The notes below the pieces were generated by a model. That model saw only the letters and a list, made by a program, of their open reading frames with translations. It was not told the DNA's origin and ran no database searches. Position numbers and translations under genes: made by a program. A stretch of DNA of 45,772 nucleotides, taken from Bacteroides sp. (GTDB taxonomy: Bacteria; Bacteroidota; Bacteroidia; Bacteroidales; Bacteroidaceae). Position 1 is the stretch's first letter; each line of letters opens with the position of its first letter. Where the stretch lies: positions 1 to 45,772 of the forward strand of contig JASLIW010000048.1 of NCBI GenBank assembly GCA_030152865.1, read 5' to 3'. Below, piece after piece: positions 9,240 to 16,275 of this stretch.

Positions 9240-12149
9240 TTATAATTTTTGTTTGATTTCTACCTCTTCATAGGCCTCTATGATGTCTCCTGCTTGAATA
9301 TCATTGCAGTTGGTCAAGCTGATACCACACTCAAAGTTAGTACCTACTTCTTTCACATCATCCTTGAAGCGTTTCAAGGCATCTATCTTACCACTAAAGA
9401 CCACAATACCGTCACGAACCAATCGAACTAAATCAGTACGTTTTACTTTTCCTGACTTAACGATCGCTCCTGCTACAAGGCCAATCTTACTAATATTAAA
9501 GACTTCTTTCACTTCTATATTAGCAGTTACTTGTTCTTTAATGATTGGTTCAAGCATTCCTTCCATAGCCGACTTCACCTCTTCTATGGCGTCATAAATA
9601 ATTGAATACTTACGAATATCAACACCTTCACTTTCAGCCATGCGATCTGCCATAGCTGAAGGACGTACTTGGAAACCAATGATAATAGCTTCTGAAGCAG
9701 CTGCTAGAGAAACATCAGACTCAGAGATTTGTCCAACACCCTTATGAATAACATTCACTTGAATTTGCTCAGTAGAAAGTTTTATTAAGGAGTCACTTAA
9801 GGCCTCAACAGAACCATCCACATCACCTTTAACAATCACATTCAATTCCTGGAAGTTACCCAAAGCAATGCGTCGACCCACCTCATCCAGAGTAAGCATT
9901 TTCTGCGTACGAATACTTTGCTCACGCTGTAATTGCTCACGTTTAGTAGCAATCTCACGAGCTTCTTGCTCAGAAGAAATCACATGGAATGTATCACCTG
10001 CTGCAGGAGCACCATTCAAACCAAGAATAAGAACTGGCATAGATGGACCAGCCTCATCAATACGCTGATTACGCTCATTGAACATGGCCTTAATTCTACC
10101 AAAACTTGTTCCAGCAAGAACAATATCTCCCATTTTTAGCGTACCATTAGATACCAAAAGAGTTGAGACATATCCTCGTCCTCTGTCTAAGGTAGATTCA
10201 ATAACAGAACCTGTAGCTGAACGATCAGGATTAGCTTTCAACTCCAGCATCTCTGCCTCCAATAGAACTTTTTCTAATAGTTCTGGCACACCCGTTCCTT
10301 GCTTAGCTGAAATATCTTGTGACTGGTATTGACCACCCCACTCTTCCACTAAGAAGTTCATCTCAGCCAATTCTGTTTTAATCTTATCCGGATTTGCTGT
10401 TGGTTTATCTACCTTATTTATAGCAAATATGATAGGCACACCAGCAGCCTGTGCGTGATTAATAGCCTCTTTTGTTTGCGGCATGACATCGTCGTCCGCT
10501 GCAACAATAATAATTGCAATATCTGTTACCTTCGCTCCACGAGCACGCATCGCTGTAAACGCTTCGTGACCAGGAGTATCTAGGAATGTTATCTTTTTAC
10601 CACTGGGTAGTGTTACGTGATAAGCACCGATGTGCTGAGTAATACCACCTGCCTCACCAGCAATAACGTTCGCTGCACGAATCGAGTCTAGTAAAGAAGT
10701 CTTACCGTGGTCAACGTGACCCATCACTGTAATAATAGGAGCACGTGGCTCTAAATCTTCTGGAGCATCCTCCTCTTCTTCAACAGCTTCAGCAACCTCT
10801 GCACTCACGTACTCAGTTTTAAAGCCAAACTCCTCTGCTACTAGTGTAATAGTCTCTGCATCTAGACGCTGGTTAATAGAAACCATTAGGCCCACACTCA
10901 TACAGGTACTTATAACCTCATTCACAGAAATATCCATCATATTAGCCAACTCACTAACAGTCACAAATTCTGTTAGTTCTAATACTTTTTCTGCTGCCAC
11001 TTCCTCTTTAGCTCTGCTCTTAGCACGCTCAGAAGCAACATCTCTTTTTTCTTTTCTATAGCGAGAAGTCTTATTTCTACCTTTGTTGGTCAGTCTTGCC
11101 AAAGTCTCTTTCACCTGACGTGCCACGTCCTCTTCTGTCAACTCTTTCTTCTGAGGACCACGTTTATTACGAGCCTTTCCGCGTACATGCTTCTTACGCT
11201 CAGGTCTTGATGAAGGAGTTTTAGCAGCCTTATCTATATCTACTTTCTCCTTAGTAATTCTGCGTCTTTTGCCTTTCTTAGGATCACGTGACTTCTTATC
11301 ATCACGCTCTTTACGACGCTCTTCTTTTGTTTTCTTTTTAGGTCTTGTAGACTGATTTATTGAATCTAGATCTATATGACCCACCACATTAATGCTGGTT
11401 TTCAATTCAGAAGAACCTAAGGTAAATACTTCTTTCTTTCCAGAAGTTTCTGTTTCCTCAGCTTTAGCCTCTTTTTGGGCCTCTTTAACTTCCTGCTTTG
11501 CTGTTGTTTTTGAACTTGTCTTGCTGGATTCTTTATCCTTAGACTCCTGTTTTTTAGACTCTTTCACTTTTATGCTCTCTTTAACAGTCTCTTCTTTGGG
11601 CGTATCTACCTTTACTTCTTTAGGGGTAAGCTTTACGCTTTCTTTTTTTACAGCTTCTTTAGACTCAGCTGTATCAACTGCTTTCTTTTTTTCTAAATTA
11701 GACTTCTTTTTATCGGGCTTCTCCTTGCTCTCTTCCTTCACAGTTGGAGCAGCTTTCTTCTCATCCTTTTTCACAACATGACCAGGCTTATCTAAGTCAA
11801 TTTTGCCAACAGCTTTTAGCTTGGGCCGCACCTCTTCAGGCACAACCGCCTCTATCACCTCTTCCTTCTCAACAGGCTTTGGCTCTTCTGCTTTAGATTC
11901 GTAACCATCAATTGCAACAGATGCTTTGTTGCGTTTTTTGTCTTCTTGTCGCTCCTGTATAAAGCGATCAGACTTAATCCGAAGAGTTTTATCAGTACTA
12001 AACTCCTTCACTAACAAAGAGTATTGCTCTTCAGTAATTTTCGTATTAGGATTTTCAGCGACCTCAAATCCTTTCTTCTTTAAGAAATCTACTACTGTTG
12101 CAATACCGACATTCAAGTCTCTTGTTACTTTATTTAACCTTATCGTCAT
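9240..12149 (-). CDS. infB: Translation initiation factor IF-2
   Basis: IF-2 is the GTPase that delivers initiator fMet-tRNA to the 30S subunit and promotes subunit joining. The 969-residue protein is long because of a lysine/glutamate-rich low-complexity region (about residues 70-370) between an N-terminal IF2_N domain ([22 protein letters not shown]) and a second IF2_N domain ([20 protein letters not shown]). The G domain follows: G1 GHVDHGKTS near residue 477, G3 DTPGHEAF, G4 NKVDKP, then domains II to IV. Long charged N-termini are usual for Bacteroidota IF-2. It lies 120 nt downstream of nusA, in a gap with an inverted repeat, and is the last gene of the rimP-nusA-infB operon. Confidence 0.97.
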   Translation of the reverse strand: MTIRLNKVTRDLNVGIATVVDFLKKKGFEVAENPNTKITEEQYSLLVKEFSTDKTLRIKSDRFIQERQEDKKRNKASVAIDGYESKAEEPKPVEKEEVIEAVVPEEVRPKLKAVGKIDLDKPGHVVKKDEKKAAPTVKEESKEKPDKKKSNLEKKKAVDTAESKEAVKKESVKLTPKEVKVDTPKEETVKESIKVKESKKQESKDKESSKTSSKTTAKQEVKEAQKEAKAEETETSGKKEVFTLGSSELKTSINVVGHIDLDSINQSTRPKKKTKEERRKERDDKKSRDPKKGKRRRITKEKVDIDKAAKTPSSRPERKKHVRGKARNKRGPQKKELTEEDVARQVKETLARLTNKGRNKTSRYRKEKRDVASERAKSRAKEEVAAEKVLELTEFVTVSELANMMDISVNEVISTCMSVGLMVSINQRLDAETITLVAEEFGFKTEYVSAEVAEAVEEEEDAPEDLEPRAPIITVMGHVDHGKTSLLDSIRAANVIAGEAGGITQHIGAYHVTLPSGKKITFLDTPGHEAFTAMRARGAKVTDIAIIIVAADDDVMPQTKEAINHAQAAGVPIIFAINKVDKPTANPDKIKTELAEMNFLVEEWGGQYQSQDISAKQGTGVPELLEKVLLEAEMLELKANPDRSATGSVIESTLDRGRGYVSTLLVSNGTLKMGDIVLAGTSFGRIKAMFNERNQRIDEAGPSMPVLILGLNGAPAAGDTFHVISSEQEAREIATKREQLQREQSIRTQKMLTLDEVGRRIALGNFQELNVIVKGDVDGSVEALSDSLIKLSTEQIQVNVIHKGVGQISESDVSLAAASEAIIIGFQVRPSAMADRMAESEGVDIRKYSIIYDAIEEVKSAMEGMLEPIIKEQVTANIEVKEVFNISKIGLVAGAIVKSGKVKRTDLVRLVRDGIVVFSGKIDALKRFKDDVKEVGTNFECGISLTNCNDIQAGDIIEAYEEVEIKQKL

Positions 12150-12208
12150 ATTTAAAATTTAATGAATAAATGGAGAGAGAAGTAAATCCTCTAAATAACT
12201 GTCCGTTA

Positions 12209-12256
12209 TAGACGATAAAAGAATGAAACCTACATATTTACATAACCTATCGTCTA
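12209..12256. repeat. Inverted repeat between nusA and infB
   Basis: TAGACGATA (12209-12217) and TATCGTCTA (12248-12256) are perfect 9-nt inverted arms separated by 30 nt, within the 120-nt gap upstream of infB. There is no T-run after either arm, so it does not look like an intrinsic terminator. It could fold in the infB leader RNA or be a protein site. Confidence 0.4.
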
Positions 12257-12269
12257 TTTCATAAGTACT

Positions 12270-13532
12270 TTAGTTTTCATCTTCTTCAAACTCCGATTTC
12301 AAAATATTAATTACCTCATCGACTGTCTCCTCTTCCAAATCAGCATCCTCAATTAGTCGATTACGAGGTACCTCTAATACAGATTTCGCTGTATCAAGGC
12401 CTAAGCCCTTTAGTGCTTCAATCACCCAACCATCTATTTCATCTCTGAACTCATCCAAATAGATATCCTCTGTGTCATTTTCATCCACTTCACGGAACAC
12501 ATCTATGGTGTATTCAGTAAGCATACTAGCCAGCTTAATATTTAAGCCACCCTTACCTATAGCTAAGGACACTTCTTCGGGTTGCAAGAAAATCTCAGCT
12601 CTGCGCTCCTCTTCGTTTAGACGAATAGAAGAAATCGTAGCTGGACTTAAAGCTCTTTGAATAAATAGTTCTGTATTTGAAGTATAATTGATAACATCAA
12701 TATTTTCATTGCATAATTCATGTACTACACCATGAATTCGATTACCTCTCACACCCACACAAGCTCCGACAGCATCAATACGTTCGTCGTATGATTCTAC
12801 AGCAACTTTGGCACGCTCACCTGGTATACGAGCAACCTTGCGTATAGTGATCAAGCCCTCTTCTATTTCTGGAACTTCCATTTCCATAAGACGCTCCAAG
12901 AATACAGGAGATGTTCTTGATAAGATAATCTTGGGATTATTATTTTTATTATCTACACGCGCTACAACGGCACGAATAGTATGTCCCTTTTTAATGCGCT
13001 CTTTGGGAATAGACTCACTCTTAGGGAGTAGAAGTTCATTCCCTTCATCATCTACTAAAAGCACCTCTTTTTTCCATACTTGATAAACCTCAGCAGTTAC
13101 TATCGTACCTACTAGCTCAATATACTTAGTATATAAGCTATCCTTCTCCAACTCAAGTATTTTTGATGCCAAAGTCTGACGAAGATTTAAAATAGCACGG
13201 CGACCGAATTTTGCAAACTGCACTTCATCGGCTACCTCTTCACCTATTTCATAAGACTGATCAATAGCTCTTGCTTCAGTTAAAGAAATTTGCATATCCT
13301 CATCGGTCACATCTTCGTCTGCTACCACCTCTCGATTACGCCATATTTCAAAGTCACCCTGGTCTGGGTTCACAATTACATCGTAATTCTCATCTGTGCC
13401 AATAATCTTAGCGATTACGCTACGAAAAGACTCTTCAAGAACACTGACCATGGTTGTTTTGTCAATCTTCTTGTTCTCTTTAAATTCCGAAAACGTATCA
13501 ATTAGGCTGATGCTTTCTTCTTTCTTGGCCAT
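12270..13532 (-). CDS. nusA: Transcription termination/antitermination factor NusA
   Basis: NusA binds RNA polymerase and nascent RNA, and tunes pausing, termination and antitermination. The 420-residue protein has the N-terminal polymerase-binding domain, an S1 domain (VGTIVTAEVYQVWKKEVLLV) and two KH domains. KH1 includes VGACVGVRGNRIHGVVHEL and KH2 includes LAIGKGGLNIKLASML. A short C-terminal helix-hairpin-like region and an acidic tail follow, and the duplicated C-terminal repeats of E. coli NusA are reduced. It starts 2 nt after rimP, so the two are almost certainly co-translated. Confidence 0.97.
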   Translation of the reverse strand: MAKKEESISLIDTFSEFKENKKIDKTTMVSVLEESFRSVIAKIIGTDENYDVIVNPDQGDFEIWRNREVVADEDVTDEDMQISLTEARAIDQSYEIGEEVADEVQFAKFGRRAILNLRQTLASKILELEKDSLYTKYIELVGTIVTAEVYQVWKKEVLLVDDEGNELLLPKSESIPKERIKKGHTIRAVVARVDNKNNNPKIILSRTSPVFLERLMEMEVPEIEEGLITIRKVARIPGERAKVAVESYDERIDAVGACVGVRGNRIHGVVHELCNENIDVINYTSNTELFIQRALSPATISSIRLNEEERRAEIFLQPEEVSLAIGKGGLNIKLASMLTEYTIDVFREVDENDTEDIYLDEFRDEIDGWVIEALKGLGLDTAKSVLEVPRNRLIEDADLEEETVDEVINILKSEFEEDEN

Positions 13533-13534
13533 AA

Positions 13535-14002
13535 TTATTTAAAACTAATTAAGTATTTAGTGTATTTAATTTCTTCCAATGGAATTTCCTCTTCGATGAT
13601 TCTAAGCTTTGGACGTTTTTCGCCCTCTTCTTTGATCTTCTTCTCAATGGCTAATTTAATTCTGTCTTCTTGTACATCAACTAGCTCACCCTCTAGTCTG
13701 TCTCCAGCTTTGGTTTTAACCTCTACTTGACGACCAATGTGATTATAATACTGCTGCATTACTTTAAATGGCTGACCTACACCGGCCGAACCTACTTCGA
13801 GCTCAAAATCTTCTTCGTCTCGATCTAGTTTTGATTCTATAAAGCGACTCAGCTCTACGCAGTCTTCAATCCAAACACCCTCGGCGTGATCTATCTCAAC
13901 TACAATTTTATTATCAGAACTCACTTTGACTTCAACAAGAAAATAATCTTTCTCCTTGAGCCACTCTTCAACTATTTGACTAACAGCTTTTTTATCTATC
14001 AT
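13535..14002 (-). CDS. rimP: Ribosome maturation factor RimP
   Basis: RimP is needed for late assembly of the 30S subunit. The 155-residue protein matches the family: an N-terminal alpha/beta domain with KVSSDNKIVVEIDHAEGVWI and CVELSRFIESKLDRDEEDFELEVGSAGVGQPF, where GS.G is the family hallmark, then a small C-terminal barrel. It is the first gene of the rimP-nusA-infB operon, an arrangement conserved across bacteria. Upstream lie a probable -7 box (14070-14077) and, within the leader, a hairpin followed by a T-run (14021-14049) that might attenuate the operon. Confidence 0.94.
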   Translation of the reverse strand: MIDKKAVSQIVEEWLKEKDYFLVEVKVSSDNKIVVEIDHAEGVWIEDCVELSRFIESKLDRDEEDFELEVGSAGVGQPFKVMQQYYNHIGRQVEVKTKAGDRLEGELVDVQEDRIKLAIEKKIKEEGEKRPKLRIIEEEIPLEEIKYTKYLISFK

Positions 14003-14020
14003 TAATTAACTATTAAGAAC

Positions 14021-14049
14021 AAAAAAAGGAGCTTTTAAGTTGCCCCTCC
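14021..14049 (-). terminator. Terminator-like hairpin in the rimP leader
   Basis: In the minus-strand transcript GGGGC-type bases (42-47 side) pair with GCTCC-type bases (27-32 side) with one G-U pair and a 9-nt loop, and seven T residues follow (14021-14027). It lies between the predicted rimP promoter and the rimP start. It may be an attenuator of the rimP-nusA-infB operon, or simply the terminator of the upstream transporter gene. Confidence 0.45.
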
Positions 14050-14062
14050 TCAATCATCCATA

Positions 14063-14147
14063 TCGCCTACAAAGATACTAATATTCTATTCTTATACAAA
14101 ATATTAGATAATAAATGTAATCACATTACATCTCTCTTTGTGGGCGA
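14063..14147. repeat. Nested inverted repeats upstream of rimP
   Basis: The 13-nt arms 14063-14075 and 14135-14147 are inverted copies with one mismatch (core CTACAAAGA). Between them lies a perfect palindrome, ATGTAAT-CAC-ATTACAT (14115-14131). The left arm overlaps the predicted rimP -7 box. The palindrome is centred about 60 nt upstream of the predicted start of transcription, a position where activators of the Crp/Fnr type often bind. The arms could also form a long stem in read-through RNA from the upstream transporter gene. Confidence 0.5.
14070..14077 (-). promoter_or_regulatory. Probable -7 promoter box of rimP-nusA-infB
   Basis: The minus strand reads TATCTTTG, matching TAnnTTTG. 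Transcription would start near 14064, giving a leader of about 62 nt that contains the terminator-like hairpin. Confidence 0.5.
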
Positions 14148-14170
14148 CACAATTGAGATAAATAGCTAAA

Positions 14171-15772
14171 CTAAAAGCCATTTAGCGATAGGGTCACAGT
14201 AGGTATCAATAATAGGAATCCCAGAAGCATAAAAACAATTAAATATTTAAAAAACCACTTGATCCACACCCCATAAGGGATTTTGGCTACACCCAAAACT
14301 CCTAGTAAGACGGCTGAAGTAGGCGTAATCATATTGGTAAACCCATCGCCAAATTGAAAAGCCAACACAGTAGCCTGACGTGAAATTCCGATCACATCAG
14401 AAAAAGGAGCCATTATCGGCATAGTCAAAGCAGCCTTGGCTGTACCTGATGGTATAATTAAATTGATCATTGTTTGTATCAAATACATAATGGTCAGCGA
14501 GAATAGTTTACTGGTTTCACCCAACAAAGAGGCAAGCCCATGCAATATGGAATCAATAATAGCACCATCTTCTAAAATTTGAATTATACCGCCAGCTAGA
14601 CCCACAACGATAGCAGCCGATAACATATCCTTGGCTCCATCTAAGAAGTGCTTAATAAGCTCATCGGCCGAATACCCCTCAGCAAAACCTGCTAAAACAC
14701 CCATAGCTAAAAAGATACCGGATATCTCTGGAAGATACCAGTCATGTGCCATCACCCCGACAATGAGAAATAAAATGGTAAAGGCCAAGAGCGTTAGTAT
14801 AAAAAAATGATTAGACTTACGAAGCCCTAAGCCACCTAAGCAAGCATAAAGAGCTGTTAGTGAAGGCATTACGTAAAGTGTTGATTGGGCTCCCCCAAGT
14901 TCAAAGGTACTCACAGGGTAAGCAAGTGAGAATAGAACTAACGCCAATAGGGTCAGTACATAAACTACAATAGCAGAACGAGATGTATGGTATTCCACAG
15001 CAATAGCTCCCTCATCGGCCTTGTCTCTCCAAAATGCATCAAGCTCATACATAGGTGATTTACTCGGGTCTTTTTTTATCCTTGCTGCATAGCGCAATAC
15101 AAAAACAACCAGTACTAAGGTTAAAATCAACCACACCAGCACACGATATTCTAGACCAGAAAATAAGGGGAGATCGGAAAAGCTTTGTGCTATCCCCACC
15201 GTAAATGGATTAAGCATAGCTCCCGAAAAACCGATATGAGCAGCCACATAAACCATACAAACACCTACAATTGAGTCATACCCCATGCGAATAGCTAGTG
15301 GCATAACCAAAATAGTAAAAGCAATGGTCTCTTCGGACATACCAAATATAGCGCCAAAAAGACTGAATAGGACCATTACACTAACTATAATCAGGTTATT
15401 TACTCCTATCTTTTGCAAGTATCTGTATTTTTCTAAACGCCGAGAATAATTTAAAAACGAAAAGATTCCCACATCGATGGCACGTGTAGCGTTCATAACC
15501 TGAAAGGCCCCTCCCATGATCAGCAGAAAGGCTATAATACCAGCTTGTCGCTCAAAGCCCATGAGCAGAGACGTAAAGACCTGCCAGCTTTGAGGGCTCT
15601 TTTCTACCAGGTGATAAGAGTTCTCTACAATTACAGTCTTTTCAACCCCATTCACCAACTGCACTGTTCTGTCATACTCTCCTGCAGGGACTAGCCAAGA
15701 AAGTAGAGCACAAAACAAAATAGCAATAGATATAATCGTGTAGGCGTGTGGAATTTTCTTTGTCATGTTCAA
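14171..15772 (-). CDS. YfcC-family (DcuC/ArcD superfamily) membrane transporter
   Basis: This is a 533-residue integral membrane protein with about 12 hydrophobic segments. It starts KIPHAYTIISIAILFCALLSWLVPAGEYDR, the signature opening of the YfcC family (C4-dicarboxylate anaerobic carrier/basic amino-acid antiporter superfamily). Conserved loops include FGMSEETIAFTILVMPLAIRMGYDS and the C-terminal LIIPSGTAKAALTMPIMAPF and GFTNMITPTSAVLLGVLGVA. Substrates of YfcC proteins are poorly known; amino acids, peptides or dicarboxylates are possible, and the sequence alone does not decide. The start MNMTKK (15772) is 17 nt after a -7 box; MTKK at 15766 is an alternative. It is transcribed alone, between the small-protein gene region and rimP. 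Confidence 0.85.
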   Translation of the reverse strand: MNMTKKIPHAYTIISIAILFCALLSWLVPAGEYDRTVQLVNGVEKTVIVENSYHLVEKSPQSWQVFTSLLMGFERQAGIIAFLLIMGGAFQVMNATRAIDVGIFSFLNYSRRLEKYRYLQKIGVNNLIIVSVMVLFSLFGAIFGMSEETIAFTILVMPLAIRMGYDSIVGVCMVYVAAHIGFSGAMLNPFTVGIAQSFSDLPLFSGLEYRVLVWLILTLVLVVFVLRYAARIKKDPSKSPMYELDAFWRDKADEGAIAVEYHTSRSAIVVYVLTLLALVLFSLAYPVSTFELGGAQSTLYVMPSLTALYACLGGLGLRKSNHFFILTLLAFTILFLIVGVMAHDWYLPEISGIFLAMGVLAGFAEGYSADELIKHFLDGAKDMLSAAIVVGLAGGIIQILEDGAIIDSILHGLASLLGETSKLFSLTIMYLIQTMINLIIPSGTAKAALTMPIMAPFSDVIGISRQATVLAFQFGDGFTNMITPTSAVLLGVLGVAKIPYGVWIKWFFKYLIVFMLLGFLLLIPTVTLSLNGF

Positions 15773-15788
15773 ATTTGTTTGTTTGGAA

Positions 15789-15813
15789 CAAAGTTATGTA
15801 ATATAGATGTAAT
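15789..15813 (-). promoter_or_regulatory. Promoter region of the YfcC transporter with ATGTAAT direct repeats
   Basis: On the minus strand 15789-15796 reads TAACTTTG, a -7 box with a predicted start of transcription close to 15783 and a leader of about 11 nt. Just upstream, ATGTAAT occurs twice on the plus strand (15796-15802 and 15807-15813), 11 bp apart, which is one helical turn. The same 7-mer makes up both arms of the palindrome at the other end of this gene (14115-14131). Confidence 0.5.
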
Positions 15814-15914
15814 AACTCTGCATCTCTTTCACAAGAATTCCTCCAATAACATTCCAAACGAGCTTAAAAAGCAAATAAACATGTTGTATAACATACTAAT
15901 CTCAAACAAATGCC

Positions 15915-15922
15915 TATATTTG
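15915..15922 (+). promoter_or_regulatory. Probable -7 promoter box of the small-protein gene
   Basis: TATATTTG is an exact match to TAnnTTTG. It would start a transcript near 15929, about 58 nt before the small open reading frame at 15987, and a terminator ends that unit at about 16191. Confidence 0.5.
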
Positions 15923-15986
15923 TAATTGAATTAAAGGAATAGAAAAAACCGTTCTCCAAAAGGTGGGGAACACAAAAGATGTAAAA

Positions 15987-16133
15987 ATGAAAAAGAACGA
16001 AAATGAAATTTTGATGCTACAGTATCGTATTAAGAGATACCAAGCAATGGGAAACGGAGTAATGTGCCAAAAGCTTAATAGCAAATTACACAAACTACTA
16101 AAAATGGTTCCCAACTTAGAAACAAAGTACTAA
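15987..16133 (+). CDS. Small basic protein of 48 residues, function unknown
   Basis: The frame runs from ATG at 15987 to TAA at 16131-16133. The protein starts MKKNENEILMLQYRIKRYQ and continues AMGNGVMCQKLNSKLHKLLK to the end MVPNLETKY. It is rich in Lys, Leu and Gln and would form one or two amphipathic helices around a central AMGNGVMC turn. There is no signal peptide or membrane segment. Support for it being real: a -7 box about 65 nt upstream, an intrinsic terminator 30 nt downstream, and a position alone in a region otherwise lacking genes. I recognise no named family. A longer frame on the opposite strand (15914-16114) reads as low-complexity hydrophobic sequence and has no such signals. 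A DNA-binding or ribosome-associated role is only a guess. Confidence 0.65.
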   Translation: MKKNENEILMLQYRIKRYQAMGNGVMCQKLNSKLHKLLKMVPNLETKY

Positions 16134-16162
16134 GTAAAATTTAAGGTTAATTGATTGATTGA

Positions 16163-16191
16163 GTGTTTGGATTATTCCAAGCGCTTTTTTT
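16163..16191 (+). terminator. Intrinsic terminator of the small-protein gene
   Basis: The arms 16163-16171 and 16176-16184 form a 9-bp stem (two G-U pairs) with a 4-nt loop, followed by seven T residues. It lies 30 nt after the stop codon of the 48-residue gene and points the same way. Confidence 0.75.
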
Positions 16192-16230
16192 ATGCTTAAA
16201 TTTTAAGAATATAATCCCACACTGCTTAAA

Positions 16231-16266
16231 AACAACAAAGGGAGGCGTGTGCCTCCCTTTGTTGTT
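16231..16266 (-). terminator. Strong (probably bidirectional) terminator after the transglutaminase-domain gene
   Basis: A perfect 16-bp stem (16231-16246 with 16251-16266) with a GTGT loop follows the minus-strand stop codon at 16276. T-rich tracts flank it on both strands, so it can also stop plus-strand transcription from the small-protein gene. Confidence 0.85.
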
Positions 16267-16275
16267 TTCTTTTAT

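Noticed and set aside
9933..11781. Several long plus-strand frames opposite infB
   Set aside because: They mirror the infB codon pattern, especially its charged low-complexity region, and carry no recognisable motif.
15914..16114. 66-codon frame on the minus strand over the small-protein gene
   Set aside because: The translation is low-complexity (runs of Phe, Ser, Ile) and it has no promoter or terminator on that strand. The plus-strand frame has both.
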